Made by a program: the position numbers and the translations under genes. Shown here piece by piece: positions 12,851 to 24,860 of a stretch of DNA of 64,000 nt. Positions within the stretch are counted from its first letter, which is position 1; every line of letters starts with the position of its first letter. The DNA comes from Chlorophyllum brunneum (lineage: Eukaryota; Basidiomycota; Agaricomycetes; Agaricales; Agaricaceae): contig OY756149.1 of the NCBI GenBank assembly GCA_963576785.1, positions 124,001 to 188,000 on the forward strand. The letters are read 5' to 3'. Below the pieces are notes generated by a model, which did not search any database, was not told where the DNA came from, and saw nothing but the letters and a program-made list of their open reading frames with translations.

Positions 12851-15102
12851 ACTTTCGTTTCATTCCAATTATTTTCTATCATCATGTACCCTCCCTCGTC
12901 ACCCGGTTCATTCCCGTAGCATAGGCGTAGGTACTAGCCTAACATCCCATGTCACCTCAACGTCCACTTGAAACGACATCCTTGGCTACTCGGTTGCGGG
13001 TGCATGTGCGATCAATTGTCGATTATCTTGGTTGCATACGTCAATCAGGTATTTGGATCAAAATCTTGTCGATTTTCTGTTGATCTGATGCGATGGTCGA
13101 TGAGGTCCTAAAGTTTTTTTTAATCATCGCTAGTAATACATAGCTCCTTCCGCAGATGGTTCGAACGTTCATAGCGGAACGAGAAACCGACCAATTAAGG
13201 AGTAGCTATAACCTAAGGCGATCTGCGGGCCTGGTCTTCCACCGAGTCCGCGGCTGTCCACCGCAATGTGAGATCACGTTCCTGCCTGGTAAGAGAATAT
13301 AAAACAGCCGAATCGAAAATCGGGAGCTAGAGAATTGAATAGGTTGAAATTGGCTAATTTTCTCAAGTGCCCTACTGGACTCGTGCTCCCTGCGACCTTC
13401 GTAAAGCCTGCGTAACGTTTTCCTTCTCGTTGAATCGAGGAAACGGTTCGATCGCTACGCAGACGTGGTCGCTTGCCTTTCTCCTGATTAAATTTCGTCC
13501 TAGCAGACCCTAGAGAAATGGAATGATGGATGCCCTGGAGCATTCGATGTAGGCAACGGTATGGGCTAGGCTACGTTTAAAGCGGTCTGTGCTATTCAAG
13601 ATATCGCATCAGTCCACCACCCGAGCACGTGTACTGTGTTCAAGACTGGAAAATTTAGAAATCGTCAAGGCATTTGACACAACGGGTGTGACGAACCTGG
13701 TTTCAGCGTCAATTATGACTTGCGCCCATCTATTTCAAGCTCCAATTCAGGGGTGGTAGAGGAACTTCGTGGCAATAGAACTGTGCTTCGAACTGATCTT
13801 GTCGCATAGGTCTTCCTCCTTTAGGTGTCGGAATTCTGAGACGATGGGTTATTCAGCAAAAGGGAACAAGTAAACGAAAGCAGGTGGCAGGTCTTCTCAA
13901 AGCCTGCCGTGAGATTATCAAGGACAAAACCCAGAGTACTTACATGTGTGTACAACCACTTGGAAAAGCGAGTTCGTGGGATACGTTTTGATGCGTACTT
14001 TAGCTTCAACATTGGGTTTGACAGAGCCTACTGCCAGCCCTCCCTGTTATGTACTTCATTTCCAACTAAAGTCCATAAATAACACCCACTCTTCCATTCA
14101 CGACGCTGGAAGACAAGGTCCGATTCGTTATTCACCAAGCATTTGGTCAATTCGGGGACATTTTTTCCGCCACGTGCGATTTCTTGGGATTGGCAGATGG
14201 CTTTGCATACGGAAGGGATGAGCGAAGATTGAAATAGGTAATTGTTTCCTTTAGAATGAGGTGTATGACGTGTAGCCGTAGGGTAAGGTCTTCGATTCAT
14301 ACATGACAATCGTAAGCGGTCGTTGAGGGGCAGGAACGAAGGACCGCGGAAGTTTGGGGGTGGAAAATGAACATTGTGATTGGCGGTGGCGATCGAGAAC
14401 GAATATGAGAGGGTCTGATTAAATCGTATTTAGGAGGTTGAACCCGCCACAACGTAATCTTGATATCAAAATGGGCTGGCTTGCCGGATCTTGGGACCAC
14501 ATGCAGACAAGTAAAAGAACATATACGGCCATAGTGACACGTCGACAAAATCAAGGAATAACTGGGAGCAAGGAGGAACACATGAAAGCAAGAAACTCCA
14601 CAGCATGCTATACGAAGACGAGTCTTCACATGCTAATAATGACCTGAGTTCAGCCTGATCAATGGATTCGTCAGGTGTTCGTTAGCTCAGCATTCAAATA
14701 TTCAGCTTTGGAATTTTGATTGATGATGAATGGTCCGGACGTTGCGCAAGCTTCTTTTGGGGATGCAGATCTCCACCGCTCGGCCTGGGAGTGATGTTAC
14801 GTAGGAGACGAGGTAAGCTGGCATTTGTAATTGTCGAGCCATGTCCCCGGACAAAAAAGCCTTGAATCGCGGAGTCCAATATATACGTTGACAGAGAATG
14901 TGCATGAGTCAGGCGGGGGAAGAGAAGTACAGTAAGGAAGAACATACCGACATGTCAGTGGAGATCACGTGCAAGCTCGCCATTCTTGCTAATGCCGGGC
15001 TTCGGTTTCGGCTTACATGGACGGATCTATAATACTGTTGGCGTATAAAATGGCAGACTCAGCCTTGCCGTGAATCCATTCCATTCCCTTTAACTATACC
15101 AA
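12851..15102. other. 2.2 kb gene-free region
   Basis: Short frames occur on both strands, but none has a start, splice signals and protein-like composition together. CACGTG palindromes occur near 13625 and 14967. I found no tRNA or known repeat. Confidence 0.45.
15044..15050 (+). promoter_or_regulatory. TATA box of the cystathionine gamma-lyase gene
   Basis: TATAAAA lies 53 bp upstream of the start codon at 15103. Confidence 0.55.
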
Positions 15103-16538
15103 ATGTCGCCTGTTCTGGACATTCAACACACTCCTAACGGCCACCTCAATGGTTCCCTCAAAAAGCTGCACCGTGAAGGCTTTAGCACACGAGCAGTCCA
15201 CATCGGTTCGGAACCAAACTCTGAAACCGGCGCTGTTATCCCTTCCATCTCATTGAGCACGACGTACAAGCAAGATGCCATTGGAGTCCATAAGGTACGT
15301 TGAAACGAAACGAATTGCGAGTCATAATACTCATTACAACTCCTAGGGTTTCGAATACTCTCGTTCGTCAAATCCTAATCGTAACGCCCTCGAACGCACA
15401 CTTGCTTCAATCGAACTTGGTGGCGGTCATGCTTTGGCCTTTGCATCAGGGTCTTCAACGACGGCAACCGTCCTTCAACTACTTGGACCTGGTGCCCACA
15501 TCATCAGCGTCAATGACGTATACGGCGGAACTTTCCGTTACATGACACGAGTCGCTCAGGAAAATCAGGGTCTGGATACGACCTTTATTGATTTGGAAAA
15601 CCTCAGCGAGGACGGTAATGAGCTCTTCAGTCAGATACGGGATAACACCAAGGTAAGCTTCTATTCGCCTCTCGGTCCAGAAGTACCAGAACTCAATCGG
15701 ATTTACGCAGTTAATCTGGATTGAGACCCCGACTAATCCCACTCTCCGCTTAATATCCATACAATCTATCCGGGCACATATCTCGACCCTAGCCAATCCT
15801 CCACTTATTCTCGTAGACAACACCTTCCTCTCGCCTTTCTATTCTTCTCCTCTCCTGCTTGGAGCCGACATCGTTCTCCACTCCCTCACCAAGTATATAA
15901 ATGGACACTCTGACGTGGTTATGGGAGCTCTTATCCTCCCCAATACCTCTTTCCATACGGAACTCGCAAACAAGCTTCGCTTCCTCCAAAATGCGATTGG
16001 TGCCGTCCCTTCTGCATATGATTCGTGGCTTGCCCAGCGAGGCGCCAAGACCCTCGCTTTACGTATGAAAGCACATGGCTCGAACGCTCTTGCAGTTGCG
16101 CATGTGCTCAAATCCAGTCCATTCGTCGAGGACATAATTTATCCCGGTCTTGCCAGTCACCCACGACATCACATCGCATGGCAATCCTTATCCCCACATG
16201 CCAGGAAGTGGATTGAATCCCTTCCAGGTAACTTATCCGAATCCACCGATTTCCCATATTCCGGAATGATTTCTTTCCGTATTAGAGGTGGACTTGAAGC
16301 GGCGGACAAGTTTTTGACTTCCACTCGTTTGTTTACTCTTGCGGAGAGTTTGGGCGGTGTAGAGAGTTTGGCGGAACATCCTGCGAAGATGACTCATGGG
16401 AGTATTCCACCAGTTGAACGAGAGAAGCTTGGTATTAGTGATGGATTGATTCGGTTGAGTGTTGGTGTAGAAGAAGAAGAGGACCTCGTCGAGGATATTT
16501 TGCAAGCACTAGAGAAGGCTGCTGGACATCTGGCATAA
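15103..16538 (+). CDS. CYS3: Cystathionine gamma-lyase (PLP enzyme)
   Basis: This enzyme cleaves cystathionine to cysteine, 2-oxobutyrate and ammonia in reverse transsulfuration. Exons 15103-15294, 15347-15652 and 15711-16538 give 441 aa. Family signatures are all present: STRAVHIGSEP near the N-terminus, EYSRSSNPNRNALE, FASGSSTT (PLP phosphate site), NDVYGGTFRY, ETPTNPTL, VDNTF and SLTKYINGHSDVVMG, in which the Lys forms the Schiff base. The C-terminal SLGGVESLAEHPAKMTH and LIRLSVGVEE are also conserved. It looks complete and functional. Cystathionine gamma-synthase and beta-lyase are relatives, but the overall pattern fits the gamma-lyase best. Confidence 0.93.
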
Positions 16539-17239
16539 TACCGTAACTCTTCTCGTTATCGCTCTTCGATACCCTTATTCTTGTTATCATGAATCGCAAC
16601 GCTCTTGTAGAATATGTAATTTCACTGCTGTAGTAGCAGTTAGACTTCAGGACTCGTCTGGACTTTTTTTTTGTATGTATTTTCTCGAAACAACTATCAA
16701 ATTGACAAAGAATAGGCTCTAGGTGCAAATCAACCTCGATGCCGAGGGCCACACAAGACGATCTTTGTAAGCGGTGCCTTCACCAATGACATCAGCCTGA
16801 AGGAGAACATTATCATGTATTCGGTACTTGGTAGTATCAAATGTCAGGATGAGTGATGGCCCCATTGTTCTAGTAAGATAGTAGGTATAGCGTTTTATAT
16901 TGAGAATGTCTTCTTAATGATACATAATGTCCATCTTCACGATGGTTGTAGCAGACCTTACGTCATTATTCAAGAACGTCAGCGCGGTATGAATTTTCTT
17001 GGATTTTTGCGACCCGGACGAATTAGTGGAGCAGCTGGGGGACTCACACAAATTCATTGATGAGTGTCCCACTGGGAGAAAGAAATGCCGTGGTGATTTT
17101 ATCAAGATACTCAGAGGATTCGTGGCCTTTTGGCTTAGATCAAATTGATGTTATGGTATGTTCTCCGACAGGACAATCACCTTTGCTAGAGTTATTCAAA
17201 TTCTCATACTAAACATACAATTGGAAGACATCGTATATA
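16539..17239. other. intergenic region bordering the HNH block
   Basis: No gene was recognised. From about 17183 the sequence resembles the segments lying downstream of the other A-type HNH copies (a CTAGAG/CTAGTG..ATTCAA..TCTCA..ACAATTGGA motif), marking the edge of the duplicated block. Confidence 0.5.
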
Positions 17240-18479
17240 TCAAGGCTGCTTAGCAACAATGGAGGCCCATTCAGGAAGAGCATTCATCCTGTGTTGTGTC
17301 CCTTCTGAGGCCTGGTCATCACGAATTTCATGCAGGGTTTTGTCGGTCAGCATTGGCTCATCCGATTCTCTAGGGTCATCCTGGCGTTGGCGTTTACAGG
17401 AGCTCTTGTTGGTGGGTGTGAGGTCATTATCCCGGCGTCTGCGAGTGGTTCGGTCATATTCACGGTTGTACCCTCGACCGGACCTAGTCTTCCTAGAGTT
17501 GTCATCAGGTCTGTCATCAGGTTCATGGGGGGGTCCTGCACAGAATTTAGAACCTGCAGGGATTGTCGAATCCCAGTTTCGGAAGATAAACACAGTTCGG
17601 CCTATCAACGCGCGTGTGCTTTCATCAAGATACTCCGATATAAGAAAATTTGACTCGAATCCAGCTTGCTCTGCCTTCAAACCGATGTTGCAAATCGCAA
17701 AGTGGGGCCGGACATGGGAAGTTATCACAGGGAAATTCTCGAATGGAAAATAGTAGGGCCCATTAAGGTTACTCGGGCAAGCTATCTCGTCAGGTGGAAT
17801 GTTGTCCTTGTACTGCCATAATTGGAGGGCGTGAAGACTGGGCGCAGGAACAAGCGTATACTGGTAAGTCTCCTTCCCCTGTAGCCGAATGTGACTCAAC
17901 CGCAATATTAGGAAGGGGGGAGGGACTCTACCTGGATGAAAGCTTGGAAACGTCCGCTGGGAACCCCCAAGATCGCAAGATCTAAGAGAGCTTGTATGGT
18001 TTTTTCGTCGGGGAGTAAGATCCATTGCCTCTGGTCAAAGAGCGTGTGCAGAGCAACCTCGACTTCGATAAGTGTCAGTGATTAAGTGTTCAAGGATATC
18101 GAAGGACTGGAGTACTCACGCCTCATCACGTTATAGCGGGTGTCGACGTTCAGACTACCCCATTGCATACCCCAGAAATACTCGAGTCGTTCTAGCTGTG
18201 ATGGGATATCACTTAGTGTGGACAGGAACTTGTTGGATGATGACCCACGATTTTGCGAGGGGTATCGATGGGAAGGATGTGAGCATATTCAACAGAGTAG
18301 GGCGTGTGTGTAATGGCACAACACTGCCTGGCGGTGGTTTTGTCTCTGGCAGCATCTGAAAATTGATCATCAAACTTTTGCCTCGCACCAGAAATATCGT
18401 CATTAGGGCCAGGAACCACAGGGGGCGATGGTATGTAGGCTCCATCACGCAGATCGTTGGGCGTGGAGGGACTGTCCAT
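17240..18479 (-). CDS. HNH-like nuclease, A-type copy 1 (intact)
   Basis: Exons 18249-18479, 18120-18195, 17932-18062 and 17240-17878 join in frame to 358 aa. The front half carries an HNH_2-like core: CAITHTPYSVEYAHILP near residue 60, NVDTRYNVM near 95 and LHTLFDQRQWILLPDE near 110. These supply the expected His, Asn and His. The back half is a conserved domain of unknown function (LQLWQYK, GPYYFPFENFPVI, PHFAICNIGLKA) followed by an Arg/Lys-rich tail (RKTRSGRGY, KRQRQDD) that could be a nuclear localisation signal. It is the leftmost member of a six-copy A-type array and is somewhat diverged from the others. Proteins of this kind are common in mushroom genomes without a known role. Nuclease activity is inferred from the motif only. 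Confidence 0.7.
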
Positions 18480-18839
18480 GGGGTTGAGAGAACGTTGAGG
18501 AACAGCAACGAATCGTTAGCTCTTTACGGTTCGTTATATATTTACGCGTGGGAGGCCGCTTGAGACGTTTACGACACTAGCCTTCTTGAGTATGTATTGC
18601 TGTCGCAACATTATATCGCCTACACTTTGATTGAGTACCCATCACACAGCTCTCATTGCTATCGCCTCTATCGCCGAAGGAACAAGAAGTAATGTCATCA
18701 AATACATGGCTATTGTTCTGGACCACCTCGTCTACTTACAGTCACGCCTACATCCAAGTCTGCCATGCACCCTGTCGATGCGCGTAGGGCGACTTTACTA
18801 CGGTTCCATATTCTGTATTTAACGGTCACAAGAGGCAAA

Positions 18840-18920
18840 TTCGGCACCGTTGAGAGGCTCACGCTTGATTAGGTTCAAGCGACCCAATGCAGAGTCTGCC
18901 GAATTTCATACCGTGGTCGG
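18840..18920 (-). pseudogene. C-type HNH relic (exon 2 scrap)
   Basis: On the minus strand this reads GMKFGRLCIGSLEPNQ before a GTGAGCCTCTC donor. That matches exon 2 of the intact C-type gene at 25960-26889 (GMKFGGLWIDNRWNLIK) in sequence and splice site. No other exon is left. Confidence 0.6.
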
Positions 18921-19279
18921 ACCGAGTACCGGGATAGAGGAGGCGAGGTTGGGGAAACAGAGGGGGGAAGGGAAGTAGGGTATGGAGAAAAGAGGAAACA
19001 TCGTTGCTGATGGGCAAGTCATCCTTGGGAACTACTTCACTGGCATCGATCGGATTGTGTGCAGAACTTAGGTAGAACCGTCCGTCCGTAACATGAGCTA
19101 GAAAACGGCCGGGGCACACTCCCTCATCATGAACGCCTACCTTATATACCTCTTCATTGTCTTCGGGACCCAGTGAAAGGACAGCACTGTTGAGCGCATT
19201 TGTGCGTTATTTACCAGGATGAAGGTTAATCCTGATATCGGTACGTTATCAATATCCAACCACCCTATTTCAAAATAAG

Positions 19280-19624
19280 TTGATTTATTCGATAGCGATG
19301 ACCGGAGAGATCTCACTCGTCGGACAAGTCCTTCCCGTCGGCGGCCTCAAAGCAAAAATCCTAGCAGCTCATCGGGCTGGAATAAAAACTATCATTGCAC
19401 TAGCGGCGAATAGTGCGGATGTAGAGGAGAATGTACCAGAGAGTGTGAGGACGGGGATTTGGTTTGTGTGTGTTGAGAATGTGAAAGGAGTGTTGGATGA
19501 GGTGTTTGGTGAACGGGAGGCTGTGGAGGAGGGGGAGAGAGTGAGGAAGGTTTGGGCGGAGAGATGGATACGGTGGTTTTTTGGTTGGGTGGATGAGTTT
19601 TTGAGTTGCCAAATAGAGCTGTGA
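19280..19624 (+). pseudogene. Fragment of mitochondrial Lon protease (C-terminal P domain)
   Basis: The frame begins [18 protein letters not shown] and continues [32 protein letters not shown] and [12 protein letters not shown]. This is the end of the Lon proteolytic domain, including the Lys of the Ser-Lys dyad (GGLK). The upstream GPSAG segment with the catalytic Ser, the ATPase domain and the N-terminal domain are absent, and no splice route to them is visible. It is a truncated, transplanted copy and cannot be an active protease. It sits inside the accessory block, next to HNH and NACHT-like genes. Confidence 0.8.
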
Positions 19625-20235
19625 GGGTGGCGGGTGGTGGGTGTTTTACGGGCAGTCATAGCGGTTCACAGGGGTATAGAGACATAGGTCAGCTTCTCCC
19701 CCGTGGATATCCCGCCATTATTGTGAGACGAAGTAGAGTTAGAATCGGTGTAGGCAATGGTTTACACTTCGTTGATTGGTTTTTACCTAGCACTAATAAT
19801 ACATTACTTATTTGCCAAGAGCATTTGGGAATGACATGTTTCGAAGGAAAAAACAAAGGAGAGTCCTTCAGCACCTCCACCACAACTCCTGTTTACAGGT
19901 CATCAAGCATTTCAAGGGAATAGATACTGACACCGTGAGTCAGGTACTCCCCTTCGTCTGTTTCCAAGGCCGCCAACAAGACTAGCACTGTTTGGGCCCC
20001 AAAGCCAAGTAACACATATCGGGGTATGATGGGAAGGAGCATCTCTTTGTTTTCAAGATCCTGTCGCAATTCCTCAGTAGAATGTACACTCAACAGGAGA
20101 CTCTCTTACCAAAGGCTCCGAAATTCTTCTACATTTCGCAATAAACTGTCGATCTGAGGGACCGGCAGGCGCAGTGCGAACGAGATTTGGTGAATCCTTC
20201 TGGCCCAACTTGGATTATGTTAGTCAAGGGCATAT
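19625..20235. other. possible 3' exons of the NACHT-like gene
   Basis: On the minus strand, segments near 20105-20200 and 19896-20050 (the latter reading MLLPIIPRYVLLGFGAQTVL) look protein-like. They could be joined to the upstream exon by GTGAGT and GTAAGA donors. The frame that splicing allows in the middle segment is less protein-like than the one it does not, so this may be decayed coding sequence. Confidence 0.35.
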
Positions 20236-22405
20236 TTAGTTTACTTGCCATATGACACTCACTGGGTAGAGCCACTGGAGAAACTTGATGAAGTGTGGCA
20301 GGATGATTTTGTTCCTGTACACCAGACAGCGAAAATCAAAGTGGTAGAAGCTTGAGTATAATGCAGCTACGTCCTCAGGTTTTGCCCGAAATGGGAGCCA
20401 CCATACATTCCACAAAGCAGAAGCAATGAGCCTATGAGCTGCATCTATACTTTCAAGAGGTCCTGTCGGCGTCCATTTTGTTGCTTTTAATGCAGCAATG
20501 AAACTCTGAGAATGATCGAGGGCACGGAGGAACATCCTTACACCAAGGAGTTTAGAGGGCGATAGAGAGAACTCTCCGGACTGTTCTGCCAGGAATTGCA
20601 TGAATAAGGGGTCCAGGGAGCAATATCTTGCGAAATCGGATTGGATTTCACCCTCCACTGCAGCCCACTGAAGATGAGTGAAAGCCCTGGAAAATCGTGC
20701 TTGTTCAAGGTCAAGCAAGTGCGCAATATGGCGAGGAATGGGTTTCAATATCAACACATATATGCGGGAGAAGCACTCTGCAATATTGATCACATCCGGA
20801 AGAATGTCGCGAGGGACGGCAGAAAGAGCCTGGGAGTGGAAATGATCAAGAGCGCAGTATGGGTGAAGATCCCAAGGCAAGGGATAATTGTCCATATATG
20901 TCAAAAATGTCTCCAGCTGTGCCCGAGGACCCTGACTACCTCCACAGTTGATGAAACGCAGGAGCACATCAACAAAGTCAAGTACCCCGGATATGATGTC
21001 CACCAGTCGCGACATATGTTCCTCAGAGGGCCATACCTCGTCTGCATCAAACATTTCTTTGTGCTCTTCACAAAACTCATTGAACGTGTGGCGAAGAATC
21101 AACTCGGTGTCTCCAGGGATTTCATCATCATCGAGGGACAGTTCAACGTATTTAGGGGGGATTGGGACAATAAATTCCCCCAGCAATTGTTTGAGGGGTT
21201 GTCCTATGTCATAGCTGCGGACAACCCACAGCAGCGGTGAGCGATGGGTTGGGTAGCTATATTGGCCAATAACCTCGAGGACTTCAGACAGGGATTCATT
21301 GGGATCACTGTGAAAATGATCGAGGAAAATCACCGGGGGCATGGTGACATAGCGCGGATGAGATATCTGGAGAGCTTTCCAGGGCGCGATGATGAGCTTC
21401 TTGAACCGGAAACGCGTTGGCTTGTTAAGTAAATTTGGGTTGTCTATGAGCGCTCTCGCAAGTAGGAACCGGTAGGGGGGATAGTGTGCCGCCAGCTGAG
21501 CCACAAGGGTGGTGACGACGTCATATAATCCCCAATGACGGAAATATGCACCAAAACGATGGATCTCAGCGCAAATGGTCATCAATGTTTTCAGACTATC
21601 GCGTGTCGGCCCCAATTCACCTAGAGTTTGTGAAAATCCTAATGACTCTGAGATCCAAAATGGGTTCCGATCCCTCTTTACATCACACAGCCAGGATATA
21701 AATTTGCCCCTCAAAGCCTTCCGAGTGTTTAGGATTGGGTCACCCAAATGAGGGAGGTAGATGGATGGGTCAATACACCAGAAAACTTTCAAATGAGCAG
21801 CCACTGCCAATGTTAGTTAAGCTCCGTCTCCTCACAGCTGTGACAGAGGACCTACAGGGTTTCCAGTTGTCCCAGGTCTCAGCATTACGTGCATCAAAGG
21901 GCTCCCTAGAATTAAGGAATTCCCCAGTAATATGCGAATAGTATCCCTCAGGGAGAGACTGGTGTTTGTGAAGGATTTCCACCACTGATTGGAAGCGGAT
22001 AATGGGCAATTTGTACCTCATAGAACTGCAATCTCACCTTCCCCTGTTGACGGACCCACACTGCACGCAGCCTCCAACTCTTGGTTCACGGCCATCCTTT
22101 AATGACTGTTAGTAAATGGACTTCCATCATGCATCCCTTTGCTCACTGCGATTTTGTTGGCTCAGGTGGAGGTGGGGGTGGAAGGCTGTGACGCCACTGG
22201 TCCGAGGGTCCAAGGTCATGCAAACCAAGGCGCGACATGGCCGAGATCAATTCATCAAGGTTGTCGTCTCCCTCAGAGACTGACTGATGGGTTTCCACCA
22301 CTACTTGAAAGAGGATAGTGAGCAGTAGCCCGTCCACAAAATTGCGATCTCACCTTCTTTGCTTGACGAACCCACACTGCAAGCAGCCTCGAACTCTCGG
22401 TTCAT
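20236..22405 (-). CDS. NACHT-derived STAND-like protein lacking Walker A
   Basis: Exons 22354-22405, 22147-22303, 22038-22096, 21856-21984 and 20236-21803 join in one frame of 654 aa. The large exon follows the layout of basidiomycete NACHT proteins: a WL.. strand where the P-loop should be, AYFRHWGLYDVVTTLVAQLA (sensor/helix region), an FKKLIIAPWKAL segment, then PPVIFLD at the Walker B position and LLWVVRSYD after it. No GxxxxGKS is present, and the usual DGLDEC is replaced by DHFHSD, so NTP binding is doubtful. The N-terminal region consists of a duplicated exon pair (EAACSVG..KE/GE followed by VVVETHQS or VVEILHKHQS), with a polyproline run near 22150. It may be a non-nucleotide-binding NLR derivative or a decaying gene. 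The 5' and 3' limits are uncertain. Confidence 0.55.
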
Positions 22406-22520
22406 GGCCGTCCCTAAATGACTCCTAGTTGATGGATGGGCATTACGCTTGCATTTACTCACTGCAGCTTTGCTTTTTACTGAGATGGAGGTGCGGGTGA
22501 AAGGCTGTAACGAGATACGA
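22038..22520 (-). repeat. Tandem duplication of a two-exon unit
   Basis: The block at about 22038-22200 (GGCCGTGAACCAAGAG through GCAGTGTGGGTCCGTCAAC, intron, VVE exon) is repeated at about 22354-22520 with the same introns and an upstream Pro-rich exon end (CCACCTCCACCTGAG versus CGCACCTCCATCTCAG). The period is about 310-330 bp. The unit is inside the NACHT-like gene. Confidence 0.65.
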
Positions 22521-23353
22521 ACCTGTCGAGCACCGTGTTCTCCTGATCACATGTCACTGGTTAATCCCAGTGCTATTTCTGACCATCGCTCTGCAGGACA
22601 TGCAGGGACAAGTTGTCAGGCGAATTTTTTACTCGTTTCTTCCAGCGAAACCCAACCCTTGATGATGATGGGCTAACGTTGAACCACCCTCAAATATGGT
22701 TGACAGTTGGATAGAAAACAGGAGAGATACCTAGGACGCACACTTTCACCTAACACATCCTCTCCACTGTTTTCAGACCCAACAAAAACAGTCCCGATAC
22801 CGCCCTACCATTCAACCTCCCTCCAAGGACTGTTCACCCCGGAGTACAGAGCTGCCAGCAGGTGCAAGGACGGGATGAAATGAAGGCTGGGGCCTTCCAT
22901 GCTGATGGAAGGTGCCGACAAGGAACTCTTTCAGTACACTGACAATAATATTCTTGTCAGCATAGAGAATCTCATGCTTGGTCTTCAGCGATTCAACAAG
23001 CAGTATATCTGTACTATGTCTCCTCAACACGATCCGCGACCGAATCACGATTTCTCAATCAACTAACCCGCGTCAATTTTTTCGGGGAGCCAGAGGAGTT
23101 ACCAATGCTCTGTACTAGGATATCACGATTGCTCAGTGTCTACCGGACAGCCATCTTTTCCAGAGCCATTAAAGTTCTTATACTATAAATCCAATTGGAA
23201 CACATATTCAGGTCATGCGTATATCAAGCTAGGAGATTTCAGAAATATTGGAGGGACCTCCAGAACCAAGGTTCATTCTAGGTTGCGTCTCTTCTGAGTC
23301 CTTGTCGTCGCCAACTTCATTAGTTAATCTGATCCGTACGGGTCGTCCTGGCG
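22521..23353. other. intergenic region
   Basis: No gene was recognised. From about 23150 the sequence is the conserved downstream segment of the A-type HNH copies. Confidence 0.4.
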
Positions 23354-24464
23354 TTAGCGTTTGCGAGAACTTTTTGTAGGTGAGCGGCCACTCTGCTGTT
23401 TGTTATAGGCATCACGGTATCCATTGTCAGAGGCACGAGCGGATCTAGTCTTCCTGGTGTTGGTGTCAGGATTGTTACACGGAGCGGCGTCTTGTTTACG
23501 GAATTTCGAGAAATCGGGGATTTTGTACGTCCAGCTTCTGTAGATTGTCGCAGCCCTGGTTATCAATCTGCGTGTGGCTTGATCAAGATGAGATGCAGGG
23601 AAATGCTCCTCGAATTGCTCCGAAGCTGCTTTGAAACCAATGTTACAGATCACAAAGTGAGGCTGGACATGGGACCTTATCGTCGGGAGACCCTCGAACG
23701 GAAAGAAGTATGGCCCGTCGAAGTCATTTGCATTGACTAGCTCCTCAGTTGTAATATTTCTCTTGTACTGCCATAATTGGAGCGCTTTGAGTTTGCATCC
23801 AGGGACGAGCTTATACACATAGGTGTCTTGCTTGTCATGCTGAGCGTGGTCCTGTGCCTAATATGACTTAACTGCATCGGCGAAAGCGGGAGACCATTAC
23901 CTTGATGAAGGCCCGAAATCCTTCGTCGGGGCGAGCCAAGGATGTACGCTCGAATAAACCATCGAGAATGCTTTTCTCGGGGAGTAAGATCCATTGAGTC
24001 TGGTCGAAGAGCCGGTGTAGAGAGGCGTTGACTTCAGATCATTGTCAGTGACTGAGTGCTAGAGGATATCGAAGGACTGGAGTACTCACGCCTTATCACG
24101 TTGTAGCGGGTGTCAACATTTAAACTGCCCCATTTCATACCCCAAGAGTATTCGAGTTTCTCGAGCTGTGGTAGATTATCAGCACTTGTTATGGGCAGGA
24201 ACAAGTTAGATGGTGACCCACGTCGTCGTGACGGGTAGCTCGGGGTAGGATGTGGGCATAATCAACAGAGTAGGGCGTGTGTGTAATGACACAACGTGGT
24301 CCGACAAGGGTTTCGGTGGCCTTGTTTACGCGCTTTTTGGCAGCATCTGACAAACTGCTACCTGTTTGCCTCACACCAGGGGTTTCGTAAATAGGAGCAG
24401 GACCTGTAGGTGACACGATGTACGGCTGATCGCGCGGATCGTCGGGGGTGGGAGGGCTGTCCAT
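23354..24464 (-). CDS. HNH-like nuclease, A-type copy 2 (early stop in tail)
   Basis: It has the same four-exon structure as the other A-type copies, starting MDSPPTPDDPRDQPY. The HNH core reads CVITHTPYSVDYAHILP, then NVDTRYNVIR, then LHRLFDQTQWILLPEKS. The back domain contains LQLWQYKRNITTEEL, GPYFFPFEGLPTI and PHFVICNIGFKA, followed by the basic tail TRKTRSARASD. The frame ends at KSSRKR because a CAA codon present in the copy at 32754-34001 is TAA here, removing about 45 tail residues. The catalytic core and middle domain are intact. Exons 1 and 3 and the 5' flank are almost identical to the copy at 32754-34001, indicating recent duplication or conversion. Function is inferred from the motif only. 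Confidence 0.68.
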
Positions 24465-24809
24465 GAGGTTGAGAGCTGAGGAAGAATGGTTAGTTGCTCT
24501 CAGATTCTCACTTCTTATGGTTTGCTAGGGCGTGGGAGAGCGCTTGACGCGTTTACGACACTGGCCTTGCTGTATCCGCCACATGCACACTTCCCAACCA
24601 AGTCAAAATGGAATATCACTTCTATCACCAAATGAACCCAATAACATCGTCGAAAACGTGGCTATCTTTCTGGCCCACCTCGTCTACTTACCGTACCTAG
24701 CATCGTCACGCCCACATCCAAGTCTGCCATGCACCCTGTCAATGCGTGTAAGGTGACTTTACTACAGTTCCATACTTTGTATTTAATGGTCAATTGTGCA
24801 CCGCCATAA

Positions 24810-24860
24810 TGAGTTGAGCGGCTCATGCTTTCTTAGGTTCCAGCGACCGTCAATGTCAAC
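24810..24860 (-). pseudogene. C-type HNH relic scrap
   Basis: The short stretch GAGTTGAGCGGCTCATGC with TTAGGTTCCAGCGACCGTCA matches the exon 2/intron border of the C-type gene near 26560-26610. Nothing else is left. Confidence 0.4.

Noticed and set aside
15103..16538. Alternative call of cystathionine gamma-synthase for the PLP gene
   Set aside because: The residue pattern (ending SLGGVESLAEHPAKMTH) and the absence of an extra N-terminal domain fit the gamma-lyase better.
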